Counted from the first letter of the stretch, positions 18,405 through 28,324 are shown. The stretch is 64,000 nucleotides of DNA from G965232465 sp965276005 (GCA_965276005.1 OZ254962.1:124001-188000); one strand, 5' to 3'. Program-made: numbers and translations. Notes: generated from the sequence alone by a model not told the origin.

Positions 18405-19160
18405 CTAACGATTTTGATATGCACGACAGGCATCGCCAAACGCCCCTAAGACAATTTGGTTGATTTTATCACCCCGACAGGTGCGGGACTCTGGGTGCCA
18501 CTGTACGGCGTAGCCAAAATTGGGGTGGTGTAACATCCGTACGGCCTCGATGATACCATCGCTAGCGGACACGGCTTCCACCGCCAAGCCATCACCCAAT
18601 TTATCGATGGCCTGCCCGTGTGCAGAATTGATTTGTAAGGTTTTCATTCCTTTTGTCCACTGTGCCAATAAGCTGTCCTGCATGACTACCAATTGTTGGC
18701 GAGGCTCAAAATCGAACCTGCCGTCATCATGGGTTTTTAGGTGTTCAAAATTGCCCTGTTGCAAGTGTACATCCCCCTGCAATGTCCCCCCGTGATAGAC
18801 ATTGACTTCCTGTAAGCCCCGACAAATGCCAAGTACAGGCAAACCGATTTCTATTGCCCGCTCCAGCACCGCCCAAGCGGTCTTATCCCGCAAAGGATCA
18901 TTTTCACCGCTCTTTAACACATAATCCCCATCGTAAAACTTGGGATGCACATTAGCAAACCCGCCCGTCAACACCACCCCATCGATACGGTCTAAAATAT
19001 CCATATCCAAAACGGTCTTAAACAGCAACGCCACACAATGCACATCTGCCACCTGCTCGAGAGCCGACACATAGCGAGAAGACACAGCCAACTTTTCCGC
19101 ATCACAATCGTCCAGCTGCGTCAAAGTATTCGTAAGCAAGCCTATTACAGGTTTTATCAT
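18405..19160 (-). CDS. Class I glutamine amidotransferase-like hydrolase (PuuD-like)
   Basis: This 251-residue protein belongs to the peptidase C26 group that includes gamma-glutamyl-GABA hydrolase. The nucleophile Cys113 sits in LGICRGLQ, and the catalytic His and Glu are in QWHPES near the C-terminus. GGFANVHPKFYDGD corresponds to the substrate loop (GGxxDVxPxxY) of PuuD. It probably cleaves a gamma-glutamyl amide, but no other putrescine genes are nearby. It ends 13 bases before the start of the methyltransferase-HNH gene, so the two may be co-transcribed. Confidence 0.82.
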   Translation of the reverse strand: MIKPVIGLLTNTLTQLDDCDAEKLAVSSRYVSALEQVADVHCVALLFKTVLDMDILDRIDGVVLTGGFANVHPKFYDGDYVLKSGENDPLRDKTAWAVLERAIEIGLPVLGICRGLQEVNVYHGGTLQGDVHLQQGNFEHLKTHDDGRFDFEPRQQLVVMQDSLLAQWTKGMKTLQINSAHGQAIDKLGDGLAVEAVSASDGIIEAVRMLHHPNFGYAVQWHPESRTCRGDKINQIVLGAFGDACRAYQNR

Positions 19161-19261
19161 AGTATTTTTCCATATAGCTTCATTTCACAACATGTCATGA
19201 TACAAGCAAACACACCAAAAAACAAGAAATTTTTAAAACAAAAAAAACAAAAGGCTAAAAA

Positions 19262-22081
19262 TCAGATGCAAGAGCAGAACAAATTCCTGTCCCCATATAC
19301 ATTGTCGATTCTGGCAACACTGGGCCAGATTTTGTTGGCGATTTGGTTGTGCATGGGGTATACGGCTTTGTATCGGCTGTAGGGAAAATGCCAATTGTCG
19401 TCTAAGGCTTCATGGGCGGTATGTGGAGCGTTTTTTAGGACATTATTGTTTGGGTCGGCGGTGCCGTCTGCAACTTCGGCTATTTCCCCGCCGATGGACA
19501 CCATAGCGGCAACAAACCGATCGAGTTCTGCCAACGGTTCGGATTCGGTGGGTTCGATCATTAAAGTACCGGCGACGGGAAACGACATAGTAGGGGCGTG
19601 AAACCCGTAATCCATTAAGCGTTTTGCCACATCTTCGTTGGAAATACCGGTGTGTTTTTCGATGCTGCGAAAATCGAGGATACACTCGTGGGCAATATAG
19701 CCAGAATCGCCTTTGTACAACACGGGAAAATAGGGTTCCAGTTTTTTGGCGATATAATTTGCCGATAAAATCGCCACTTGGGTGGCACGCCGCAAACCTG
19801 CATCGCCCATCATGGCAATATAAGTATAGGTAATTGGCAAAATCGACGCAGATCCCCACGGTGCAGACGATACGGCACCGTCCGCCCCCGCTCCGTTATC
19901 TACCAGTCGATGCCCGGGCAAGAAATCGGCTAAGTGGGCTTTAACCCCAATTGGTCCGACACCGGGTCCGCCGCCGCCGTGTGGAATACAGAATGTTTTA
20001 TGTAAATTTAGGTGGCTGACATCGCCGCCGTAATGCCCGGGATACGCCAGTCCCACTTGGGCGTTTAGGTTTGCCCCGTCGATATATACTTGTCCGCCGG
20101 CGGTGTGCACCATATCACATACTTTGCGGACATCGGTCTCGAACACACCGTGCGTAGATGGATAAGTAATCATAATTGCCGCCAAATTGTCCCCGTATTG
20201 TTGGCATTTTTGCTGTACATCTTGCAAGTCGATATTGCCGTTTTCATCACAGGCTATGGGTACCACCTGCATATCGACCATTTGGGCGGATGCGGGGTTG
20301 GTGCCATGTGCAGACACGGGAATAAAGCACACATTGCGATGCCCTTCGCCCCGGCAGTCGTGGTAGGCTTTAATAGCCAACAACCCCGCATATTCCCCTT
20401 GCGATCCGGCGTTCGGCTGCAACGACATAGCATCATAGCCCGTAGCGGCACACAACCATTTTTCCAGCGTGGCAATCATAGTGCGGTATCCTTCGGTTTG
20501 GTCGGACGGTACAAACGGATGGATACTAGCGAACTCTGGAAACGATACGGCTGCCATTTCTGTTGCGGCGTTTAGCTTCATAGTACACGACCCTAAGGGA
20601 ATCATCGACCTATCAAGGGCAATATCTTTGTTTACCAGCATACGGGCATAACGCATCAGTTCGGTTTCAGAAAAATGTGATTGAAACACCGGATGGGTCA
20701 TAAAATCACTGGTGCGGGCGAAACCATCGGGTAGGCTGTTGTCGATGGTATCCATATCGACACGGGCATCAAAAGCGGACAACAGCTTATGTACATCGGT
20801 GTCGGTAACGGTTTCATCAAAAGCGATACTCACCGTTTGGGCATCTATTTTACGGATATTAAACCCCGCTTGTAGGGCGGTTTGTAGCAATGAATCGGCA
20901 TCGCCTGTAAACGATACGGTGTCGAAAAATGTATCGGATACTAGGGTAAAACCGGCATTTTTAAGCCCTTGTGCTAGGGCTTTGGCATACATGTGGGTAC
21001 GGGTGGCAATACGGATCAGACCTTTTGCCCCGTGATATACACCGTAAAAGCTTGCCATAATGGCTAGTAACGCTTGGGCGGTACAAATATTCGAAGTGGC
21101 TTTTTCACGGCGAATATGTTGTTCCCGGGTTTGCAGTGCCATACGATATGCAGGATTGCCTAAACGGTCGACAGACACGCCGATAATGCGTCCCGGCAAC
21201 GCCCGCTGTAGTTTTGTGACACTTGCCATAAAGCCCGCATGCGGTCCCCCAAAGCCCATAGGCACGCCGAATCGCTGAGCACAGCCCACCGCCACATCCG
21301 CCCCCATATCCGCCGGGGTTTTAAGTACGGTTAATGCCAATAAATCGGTCGCCATAACCACCAATCCCCCCTGTGTGTGGACGGCTTCGCATACATTTGT
21401 GTAGTCGACAACCGTCCCGTCTGTGCGGGGATATTGCAGCAATGCCCCCATAATATTTTCGGCAATGCCCGTGTCCTCACTGCCTAAGATAATCTCAAAG
21501 CCGAAATGTTTGGCACGGTTTAACACCACTTCGACGGTTTGTGGATGGCAGTGAATCGATACAAAAAACCGTTTCGATTTTTTGTTTTTTGCCATACGGG
21601 CACACAGACTCATAGCCTCAGCCGCCGCAGTGCCTTCGTCTAATAAAGACGCATTGGCAATGTCGAGACCGGTTAAATCCGCCACCATAGTTTGAAAATT
21701 GGCGATGGCTTCCAGTCGCCCTTGTGAAATTTCCGCTTGGTATGGGGTGTATGCGGTGTACCAACCGGGGTTTTCCAGCACATTGCGGATAACCACTTGT
21801 GGCGTGTGGTTGTTGTAATATCCTTGACCGATAAAGGTTCGCACCAATGTGTTTTTATCGCCCAATGCCCGCATGTGTTCCAGCACATCATATTCAGACA
21901 TAGGCGATGGTATATCCATGCTAGCGGTTTCGTAAATATCTGCGGGGACAATGGTCTCCGCCATTTCTGTTAAAGATGTAAAGCCGATGTATTGCAACAT
22001 CTGCTGTTGTTCTGCCACTCGGGGGCCGATGTGGCGGCGGATAAAGTCCGTATCCGCCCGATAAGTATCCATATGTGCCAT
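19262..22081 (-). CDS. gcvP: Glycine dehydrogenase (decarboxylating), P protein
   Basis: P protein decarboxylates glycine and passes the aminomethyl group to lipoyl-GcvH. At 939 residues it is the fused homodimeric form, not the split gcvPA/gcvPB form. The PLP lysine lies in HLNLHKTFCIPHGGGGPGVGP. The N-terminus DFIRRHIGP and the QPNAGSQGEYAGL segment are typical. The start follows AAGGAAACATATACT. It is the third gene of gcvT-gcvH-gcvP, under the glycine riboswitch at 23794-23949. The L protein (lpd) is not in the window. Confidence 0.97.
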   Translation of the reverse strand: MAHMDTYRADTDFIRRHIGPRVAEQQQMLQYIGFTSLTEMAETIVPADIYETASMDIPSPMSEYDVLEHMRALGDKNTLVRTFIGQGYYNNHTPQVVIRNVLENPGWYTAYTPYQAEISQGRLEAIANFQTMVADLTGLDIANASLLDEGTAAAEAMSLCARMAKNKKSKRFFVSIHCHPQTVEVVLNRAKHFGFEIILGSEDTGIAENIMGALLQYPRTDGTVVDYTNVCEAVHTQGGLVVMATDLLALTVLKTPADMGADVAVGCAQRFGVPMGFGGPHAGFMASVTKLQRALPGRIIGVSVDRLGNPAYRMALQTREQHIRREKATSNICTAQALLAIMASFYGVYHGAKGLIRIATRTHMYAKALAQGLKNAGFTLVSDTFFDTVSFTGDADSLLQTALQAGFNIRKIDAQTVSIAFDETVTDTDVHKLLSAFDARVDMDTIDNSLPDGFARTSDFMTHPVFQSHFSETELMRYARMLVNKDIALDRSMIPLGSCTMKLNAATEMAAVSFPEFASIHPFVPSDQTEGYRTMIATLEKWLCAATGYDAMSLQPNAGSQGEYAGLLAIKAYHDCRGEGHRNVCFIPVSAHGTNPASAQMVDMQVVPIACDENGNIDLQDVQQKCQQYGDNLAAIMITYPSTHGVFETDVRKVCDMVHTAGGQVYIDGANLNAQVGLAYPGHYGGDVSHLNLHKTFCIPHGGGGPGVGPIGVKAHLADFLPGHRLVDNGAGADGAVSSAPWGSASILPITYTYIAMMGDAGLRRATQVAILSANYIAKKLEPYFPVLYKGDSGYIAHECILDFRSIEKHTGISNEDVAKRLMDYGFHAPTMSFPVAGTLMIEPTESEPLAELDRFVAAMVSIGGEIAEVADGTADPNNNVLKNAPHTAHEALDDNWHFPYSRYKAVYPMHNQIANKIWPSVARIDNVYGDRNLFCSCI

Positions 22082-22171
22082 AGTATATGTTTCCTTTATG
22101 CGTTTTTCGATACTATTTACGCCGGTGGTGTTACTGGTGTATACATACCCGCTTGCAAACGGGGCGGACGG

Positions 22172-22537
22172 TTACTCGATACTGGCGTTATATGCGTCCG
22201 CATCTAATAAGCCATCTATTTCGGACGCATCCGCTATTTTCATTTTGAAAATCCACCCATCTGTAGTAGGGGCTGTGTTGATTAAAGCCGGATCGGATTC
22301 TAAGTCCGTGTTAGCGGCGATAATTTCACCGCTGATGGGGGCGTAAATGTCTGATGCGGCTTTGACCGATTCGACCACGCAGACATCGTCGCCCATGTGA
22401 AATGTATCGCCTATGTCAGGTATATCGACAAACACCACATCGCCCAGTTGCTGCTCCGCATAATTGGTAATGCCCACCGTTGCCGTGTCCCCGTCGACCC
22501 GTATCCATTCGTGATCTTGCGTGTATTTTACAGTCAT
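22172..22537 (-). CDS. gcvH: Glycine cleavage system H protein
   Basis: This is the lipoyl carrier that shuttles the aminomethyl group between P, T and L proteins. It has 121 residues. The lipoylated residue is Lys59 in VVESVKAASDIYAP, and the opening YTQDHEWIRVDGDTATVGIT is diagnostic. It lies 35 bases after gcvT and 90 bases before gcvP in the same operon. Confidence 0.97.
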   Translation of the reverse strand: MTVKYTQDHEWIRVDGDTATVGITNYAEQQLGDVVFVDIPDIGDTFHMGDDVCVVESVKAASDIYAPISGEIIAANTDLESDPALINTAPTTDGWIFKMKIADASEIDGLLDADAYNASIE

Positions 22538-22572
22538 AACATAATCCTCTTCGTATACTATTTGTGATAAAA

Positions 22573-23706
22573 TTAGCGTTTATATTTGTGGGGCGTAAAC
22601 GGCATTTTGCATACTTTTGCAGGTATCCGCTTGTTACGCACCAATAAGGTAACTTCTGTGCCGATGGCACTGTGGGCAATGTCGATATATCCCATAGCTA
22701 TGGGCTTACCTATGGACGGAGCAAAACCGCCGGAAGTAATTTTCCCCACTTTTGTATCGCCGACAAAAATGTTTGTCCCTTGACGACAAGGGGTTTTACT
22801 GTCTATGTCAAGCCCAATGCGTTTGCGGGCTACCCCATTTGCAATATTGTTTTGAATAACCGATGCCCCTATAAATCCGCCTTGTTCTCGGCGGCGGTTG
22901 CCGATCGACCACAACAACCCCGCCTCGACAGGCGTGGTGGTGGTGTCTAGGTCAGTGCCATACAAGCACAACCCCGCCTCCAGTCGCAACGAATCCCTTG
23001 CCCCCAATCCAATCATTTGTGCATTTTCATTTTGCAATAACCGTTCGGTAAAGGCAGTGGCATAGGCATTGACAATCGACACCTCAAACCCGTCTTCGCC
23101 CGTATACCCAGAACGAGAGATAAGCAATTCGGTAACACCGCCATCGGCTGTGTGCCAATCAAAGGCTTTAAGCGACATAAAGGTTAAATCTTGCACCCCG
23201 TCGACCACTGCCGATAACACAGCCTCCGACAAGGGACCTTGTATGGCAATCAATGCCCGATTTTCTAGTCTTTGTATGGTAATGCCGTCCATATGAGCCT
23301 GCATATGGGCATAATCCGCCTCCTTACAGCTGGCATTGACCACCGTGTATAAACGGTCGTTGTATTTTTGCTCTGCCGGTTTGGTAATAATCAGATCGTC
23401 AAGAGTCGCCCCATTTTCATTTAGCAACTGGGTATATTGTTGTTTCCCCGCAGGTAAACCGATAATATCCGCCGGCAAAACGGTTTCAGCACTTTCGGCA
23501 ACCTGTTGCTGTGCAGTGCCGATAAGCCACGCTTGCCCCATATGGGAGACATCAAAAACCCCACACTTCGCCCGGGTATGCAGGTGTTCTTTTAAAACCC
23601 CCAGCGGGTATTGAACAGGCATATCATAGCTAGCAAAACCAACCATCCTCGCCCCAAGTGCCACATGCAAAGCATGTAAAGCCGTATGGTGTAAAATATC
23701 AGACAT
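22573..23706 (-). CDS. gcvT: Glycine cleavage system T protein (aminomethyltransferase)
   Basis: This enzyme transfers the methylene unit to tetrahydrofolate and releases ammonia. It has 377 residues. GVFDVSHMGQ near residue 50 and SRSGYTGEDGFEV near residue 205 (with the folate-binding Asp/Glu region) are typical, and the C-terminus ends in a basic tail. The ATG at 23706 was chosen over a TTG two codons upstream. It is the first gene behind the glycine riboswitch; the 5' leader is about 260 bases long. Confidence 0.96.
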   Translation of the reverse strand: MSDILHHTALHALHVALGARMVGFASYDMPVQYPLGVLKEHLHTRAKCGVFDVSHMGQAWLIGTAQQQVAESAETVLPADIIGLPAGKQQYTQLLNENGATLDDLIITKPAEQKYNDRLYTVVNASCKEADYAHMQAHMDGITIQRLENRALIAIQGPLSEAVLSAVVDGVQDLTFMSLKAFDWHTADGGVTELLISRSGYTGEDGFEVSIVNAYATAFTERLLQNENAQMIGLGARDSLRLEAGLCLYGTDLDTTTTPVEAGLLWSIGNRRREQGGFIGASVIQNNIANGVARKRIGLDIDSKTPCRQGTNIFVGDTKVGKITSGGFAPSIGKPIAMGYIDIAHSAIGTEVTLLVRNKRIPAKVCKMPFTPHKYKR

Positions 23707-23756
23707 AAACAAGCATCTCCCCTAATAAACAGCACAAAAAGGCGTTGCACACACAA

Positions 23757-23794
23757 CAAACCCTTCCTGTATCGGCAAACCCCTTCTGTATCGG
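23757..23794 (-). repeat. Two 19-base tandem repeats downstream of the riboswitch
   Basis: On the minus strand two adjacent 19-base units read CCGATACAGAAGGGGTTTG and CCGATACAGGAAGGGTTTG. They directly follow the second aptamer and overlap its last bases. They lie where the expression platform should be, and each holds an AAGGG purine run that could mimic or compete with a ribosome site. Function is inference. Confidence 0.7.
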
Positions 23795-23949
23795 TACCTG
23801 AGAGCGTTGCCCCCGCTATAAAACAGGGGGTTCCTCCTTCGGTGGGATTGTATATCCCTTTCCAGATGCTTCTCCATATGCGGTCCCTTGTACCTGAGAG
23901 TTTCCAGAGTGTTGCTCCTTCGGTGGTGTGGTGAAACACGCTCTCCCGC
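23794..23949 (-). ncRNA. Tandem glycine riboswitch
   Basis: Reading the minus strand, two gcvT-type glycine aptamers follow each other. The first contains CACCGAAGGAGCAA and ends in CTCTCAGGTAC; the second contains CACCGAAGGAGGAA, a long GC-rich P3-like arm, and ends again in CTCTCAGGTAC. The short linker between them is normal for the cooperative tandem form. In most bacteria glycine binding turns gcv expression on. The aptamers begin about 16 bases after the predicted transcription start and end 87 bases before gcvT. Confidence 0.95.
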
Positions 23950-23971
23950 ATATATCAACAATTGCATGGGT

Positions 23972-24000
23972 ATAATAAAATATTATCTTGGGCAGGTCAA
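23972..24000 (-). promoter_or_regulatory. Promoter of the gcv operon
   Basis: On the minus strand TTGACC (24000-23995), a 17-base spacer and TATTAT (23977-23972) precede the riboswitch by about 20 bases. Spacing and position agree with a sigma-70 promoter driving the leader. Confidence 0.7.
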
Positions 24001-24034
24001 GTGTTTAATTAAACGGCAAGTATTTAATTAAACG
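23999..24034. promoter_or_regulatory. Paired palindromic sites between gcv and the YgjP-like gene
   Basis: AAGTGTTTAATTAAACG (23999-24015) recurs as AAGTATTTAATTAAACG (24018-24034), with one difference and a 19-base period. Each contains a TTTAATTAAA palindrome. They sit immediately upstream of both divergent promoters, the gcv -35 touching the first site, so they look like operators for an unknown dimeric regulator. Confidence 0.5.
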
Positions 24035-24036
24035 AT

Positions 24037-24066
24037 TTGTCTTTTTGTATACACATGATGTATAAT
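24037..24066 (+). promoter_or_regulatory. Candidate promoter of the YgjP-like gene
   Basis: TTGTCT (24037-24042), 18 bases, then a perfect TATAAT (24061-24066). Because the -10 covers an in-frame ATG at 24065, translation must start later, which supports the ATG at 24092. Confidence 0.6.
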
Positions 24067-24091
24067 GGTATACACAAAGGTATATATAGCC

Positions 24092-24799
24092 ATGCTGATA
24101 GACGAAACCGTATATATAGTCGACAAAAACCACCGTTTGCCCTGTGTTGTCAAGCGGTCGAAACGACGCACATCGGTTGCGTTGTCGGTAAAACCAGATG
24201 CTACCATCGTCGTACACGCCCCTGTGTATACCCCCCTCAAAACATTACAAAAAATTGTCGATACTAACCAAGTGTGGATACTGAATAAATACACATATGC
24301 CAAACGCATATACGCCCCCACCCAATCTTCGTATGCTGAGGGGGATACGGTGTTGTATTTGGGACGGGCTTACACCATTTGCTATGATATATCACCCGAT
24401 GATGTGTGTATCGATGGCGACACCATACGGGTATGGGCAACGAATGCGGTCGCATGTCGTCTTGCCGTATTGGCATTTTACCGCAGACAGGCAAAAACCG
24501 TACTTGCAGACCGTACCGCATACTGGATTCCACAAGTGGCAGGAGCGGCGAAGACGACAAAATTAACCGTTAAACACATGAAAACCCGTTGGGGATCGAT
24601 GTCGACAACGGGCAATATGAATCTCAATATTGCCCTTATTCGCACGCCGATGCCCTGTATCGACTATGTGATAGTCCACGAACTGTGCCATCAAGCCCAC
24701 CCGCACCACCAAAAATCCTTTTGGGACGCCGTAGCGGCGGTACTGCCCGATTATAAAACCCAACAAAACCAGTTAAAAACATATCCTACAGAATATTAA
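24092..24799 (+). CDS. YgjP-like (DUF45/M48-type) zinc metallopeptidase
   Basis: This 235-residue protein carries the YgjP/SprT-like metal site HELCHQAHPHHQKSFW (HExxH with a third His further on) near its C-terminus. It is preceded by the family signature TRWGSMSTTGNMNLN. The N-terminal half is a beta-rich domain as in other DUF45 proteins. The start at 24092 has AAAGG 11 bases before it and lies downstream of the -10 box. Biological substrates of this family are poorly known. It is divergent from the gcv operon. Confidence 0.85.
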   Translation: MLIDETVYIVDKNHRLPCVVKRSKRRTSVALSVKPDATIVVHAPVYTPLKTLQKIVDTNQVWILNKYTYAKRIYAPTQSSYAEGDTVLYLGRAYTICYDISPDDVCIDGDTIRVWATNAVACRLAVLAFYRRQAKTVLADRTAYWIPQVAGAAKTTKLTVKHMKTRWGSMSTTGNMNLNIALIRTPMPCIDYVIVHELCHQAHPHHQKSFWDAVAAVLPDYKTQQNQLKTYPTEY

Positions 24800-24861
24800 A
24801 TGGTGATGGGGGGTTGTGCCCCTTTTCCTTATTCTTTAACACGGAAAATTTCTTATAAGAT

Positions 24862-27800
24862 TTAATTCACTTCTAGCGGCACATCTTCGGCTCCAAATAA
24901 CGGGGCAAAAATGTCTCTTAGAATCCCCACCGTCAACAGAGATATGGGGTTTACGGTAATTTTGTAGTCGTCGAATGTGCCTTTTGCTGTGTAGTATTGT
25001 GAAAAAATCCCCTGCCCCTCTACGCCGGTTAACAATTGCCCAATAATGGGAATATTGCTAATGAGGCTGGATATTTTATAGGTGGGCAATATCATACCGT
25101 CTACTTGCAGTTGTTTGCTTTTAAAGTCCGCATATCCTTTACCAGAAATGCCAATGGTGCCAAGCCCGGATATGTTATCTGTTTCGAACCGCCCTTGTTT
25201 TAAGCGGAAATCGCCTTTTACTTTGATAAATTTAATATCTTTTGATTCCAACGCATCAAATACCCCGATCACAGAAAACAGTTTTAACAACCGTACCGCC
25301 CCGGGGGTATTGGTGATAACCACATCTTTTGCCTCCATTCTGCCTTGTAAAACCCCGTTGTTATCGGCATTGGCGACCATAGCAATACGACCGCCATCGC
25401 CGAATATGTTGGTTTTGCTGATACTGCCATAAAATACGCCCAAGTTTTCGGCTACCATCCGGTATTTGTCCGGCGTGTAATATATATACAAGCGGTTATT
25501 ATCTTGGGTGTCTGTCAAGGTCATACGGGTTTCGAACAACCGTATTGTGTCATTTTCCCGTATCATATGTCCTTCCACAGGGGATATGGCAACTCCATTA
25601 TAGCCGATAAGCTTGCCCAATGTAAAGCGGACATCCATATCAAAAGTCTGTTGTCGTACGGTATTTTTGTGGGTATCGAGCAGAGCTTGTACGGTTTTGC
25701 GAGTCAAAGTATCGGCGTTTATCTGCCAATACATCTTGGTATTTTTGCGAATACCTGCCAGATTAAACCGTTCGTCTTTAAATTTGACATCGCTGACATC
25801 GACGGTTTTTAAGCCTTTGGAATCTAGGGCGATGGCGGTTTTCAAATAAAACGGACTGTCCCCTTGAATATTTGCCAACATGGAAATGTTGTACTCTTTA
25901 TTGGGGGTTATCTGTATGGTCGATACCAAGTTAGCGGCGGCGTGTTTATCTTTTTGCCATTGTAATATGGGAAGTGCGAAATCCATATTTTGCAAATCAG
26001 CGGTAACTTTTAGAGTGCCATCGTCAAAGTCCATGCCGTTATAGGATAGGGTAAGGGGTATATCTTTGCGGACTTGGATATACTGATTGGGGACAAAGTT
26101 GGCTAAAAATGCCTTGTGTATATCGCCGGAAAATGTGCCGCTGGTTGCCGATTGGCGTTTGACAAAATGTATATCGCCATAGGCGGTGCTATCGATGTTT
26201 ACATCGCCTTTAAAGATAGTAACTTCGTCATTGATTTTTATATCCATCAGCTGGGTGCGTATGGTGTAAGGGGTTTTGACACCTTGAAATGTATACGGGG
26301 CAACGACAATGCCATTCTCAATGATACCTTCGATGGCGTATGTGGATATACGCTTTTTGTCGATGTAGTATTTTAACGATACTTTGCCATCGAATGCTCC
26401 TTGTTGCAGGGTGATAGTGTCGCCCAGCACAGGCGATATAAGTGTCGACATATCCCCTCGTACATGTGCCCCATACCACAACACATTGTTTTTTATATCG
26501 AGGGCAATATCGGTTACGGTTACCGGTATGTCATTAGCGGTGCCTGTCATCGCCGTTGCCCGCACAATTGTTGTGTTTGGGCGGGCAGAAAGGGTTACAT
26601 TGGTGATTTTTGCAGTGCCTTTTATGTCCATGTCTTTAACAGTGCGGGCGTAATCCGCATACAGTTCGGCGACCGTACCGTCTAGGACAAAGTCGATCAT
26701 TTTTTTGTTTTTATTGTCGAATGTTGTCTGTAGAGTACTGTGTAATTGTCCTTGTTTTAAAGTGGCAAACGCATAAGGATTTTTCAACTTTGTAGCATCA
26801 TTAAAAACAAGTGCTGTCAGTGTATCCACATCGCCAACACTATCCAATTTCGTAGTCAATATATCATTTTTATTTTGTATGCTGATATTGTTTAAGGTAA
26901 CAACTTTGCCATTAGCGGTGATGGTTGCCGTATTTGCTGTTACATCGGTAATACCGTTTTGCATGTGTACCCGGGCAAGGGGAATATGTGCTTTGGGCAG
27001 ACCTTTTTTATATACCGATTTGGCATCGGTAAGTACCGTATCGGCAATTGTTTTTACAAATTTTTTTTGTGTTTTGTCGAACACCAAATCGAGTGTTACG
27101 CTGTATGTAGCCTGCAAGTTATCCCGCATCCATTCCAATGTAGATTGTTTCATAAAGCCTTTGCCATAATGCTGTACCAAATCATCGGTTAAGTTATCAG
27201 CCGTTGCCTGAATATGCCAGCCATTGTCGATGTCGGTAAAGGTAGCGGTGCCATAATATGTATCGGCTTTGTAGTCGATATTGAGTACCCCGCCGCCATT
27301 ATTTAAGGCGTATGCGTCCGTTTGTCCGTTGAGTGCCAATGATTTTTCGGCTTTTACGAAGGGGACGAATGAACGGACAAAAGACACCAACTGTGGGTCG
27401 TTAATGTGGTTATAAAAATCGCCCGACAGGGTGTTGGTAGCGGTGCTATAAGACATGTCGATACCGCTGATAAAATCACGGGTGATGCCTTTGGTTGTTA
27501 TTTGCATTTGGGTTTTTTGCGGGGCAAATGTGGTCTGTACAGTGCCTTCGACGGTGCCAAAATAAAACGGATTGTCGACAAAAAACTGCGTGTCGATGTC
27601 CGCCACATAGGACAGCCGCTGTTGTTGGTTATCGTTGCTAAAGTGCATGCTGTCCAGTTGTATTTTTGCCCACATGCCTTTGTCTTTGTATGAAATGTCA
27701 ATGTCTTGTGCGGTGGTGTTAATAAGATCCCGCAACTTTGTCGATACCTGATAGCCGACCATCGATACGACATTGGCAATGCGTTTGTTGGTGTCGATGT

Positions 27801-28242
27801 GCGTGTCGACATCGGTTTGAGTCGAGGGGACGGTTTTAAACACGGTTTGTACATTTTCGTCAGCACTGGGTTTTTCATATGTGATGGTGCCCTTTTGTAG
27901 GTGTACATTGTCGATGATAATTTGCCGATTGAGTAGACTGTTAATGCTAATAGTGGTTCGCATTTCGATTATCGAAGCGGACACGGTATCAGGTACAGCA
28001 ATGTCCACATCTTTTGCCCGCACGGCAATAGCAAATTTTTTAATGTCCAAGAAAAATTCTGCACCGCCGATGGAAATAGTCGCATTGGGTATGCGGTGTT
28101 GTACTTCTTCGGCGATTTTGGCGGTTACATATTCAGACGAAAACCCATCGCCACTGGTCAAGGAATAATACACAAACCCTACAACTCCCAGTGTCAATAC
28201 GCTTACTACGCTTACAGTCCATACAATCAGTCTTATTATCAT
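24862..28242 (-). CDS. AsmA-like/DUF3971 envelope protein
   Basis: This 1126-residue protein starts with one membrane anchor (residues about 4-28, ending GVVGFVYYSL). A very long beta-rich periplasmic region follows. The end matches the AsmA-like C-terminal region of alphaproteobacterial DUF3971 proteins, with AVRLLKLFSVIGVFDALESKDIKF, FDTDN-like turns, GLGTIGISGKGYADF and SNIPIIGQLLTG. Relatives such as YhdP and TamB form hydrophobic grooves that move lipids between membranes. Such a role is inferred here. It is transcribed alone on the minus strand and converges with the YgjP-like gene. Confidence 0.85.
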   Translation of the reverse strand: MIIRLIVWTVSVVSVLTLGVVGFVYYSLTSGDGFSSEYVTAKIAEEVQHRIPNATISIGGAEFFLDIKKFAIAVRAKDVDIAVPDTVSASIIEMRTTISINSLLNRQIIIDNVHLQKGTITYEKPSADENVQTVFKTVPSTQTDVDTHIDTNKRIANVVSMVGYQVSTKLRDLINTTAQDIDISYKDKGMWAKIQLDSMHFSNDNQQQRLSYVADIDTQFFVDNPFYFGTVEGTVQTTFAPQKTQMQITTKGITRDFISGIDMSYSTATNTLSGDFYNHINDPQLVSFVRSFVPFVKAEKSLALNGQTDAYALNNGGGVLNIDYKADTYYGTATFTDIDNGWHIQATADNLTDDLVQHYGKGFMKQSTLEWMRDNLQATYSVTLDLVFDKTQKKFVKTIADTVLTDAKSVYKKGLPKAHIPLARVHMQNGITDVTANTATITANGKVVTLNNISIQNKNDILTTKLDSVGDVDTLTALVFNDATKLKNPYAFATLKQGQLHSTLQTTFDNKNKKMIDFVLDGTVAELYADYARTVKDMDIKGTAKITNVTLSARPNTTIVRATAMTGTANDIPVTVTDIALDIKNNVLWYGAHVRGDMSTLISPVLGDTITLQQGAFDGKVSLKYYIDKKRISTYAIEGIIENGIVVAPYTFQGVKTPYTIRTQLMDIKINDEVTIFKGDVNIDSTAYGDIHFVKRQSATSGTFSGDIHKAFLANFVPNQYIQVRKDIPLTLSYNGMDFDDGTLKVTADLQNMDFALPILQWQKDKHAAANLVSTIQITPNKEYNISMLANIQGDSPFYLKTAIALDSKGLKTVDVSDVKFKDERFNLAGIRKNTKMYWQINADTLTRKTVQALLDTHKNTVRQQTFDMDVRFTLGKLIGYNGVAISPVEGHMIRENDTIRLFETRMTLTDTQDNNRLYIYYTPDKYRMVAENLGVFYGSISKTNIFGDGGRIAMVANADNNGVLQGRMEAKDVVITNTPGAVRLLKLFSVIGVFDALESKDIKFIKVKGDFRLKQGRFETDNISGLGTIGISGKGYADFKSKQLQVDGMILPTYKISSLISNIPIIGQLLTGVEGQGIFSQYYTAKGTFDDYKITVNPISLLTVGILRDIFAPLFGAEDVPLEVN

Positions 28243-28289
28243 GATTTTGATATTAACATAGCAAGCACAAAAAAACCACCCTATAATAT

Positions 28290-28318
28290 TTGCAAAAGTA
28301 GTTTTATTTTGCTATAAT
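28290..28318 (+). promoter_or_regulatory. Strong promoter upstream of the bcp leader
   Basis: TTGCAA (28290-28295), exactly 17 bases, and a perfect TATAAT (28313-28318). Transcription should start near 28325, giving a leader of about 215 bases before bcp. Confidence 0.7.
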
Positions 28319-28324
28319 GCAGCA

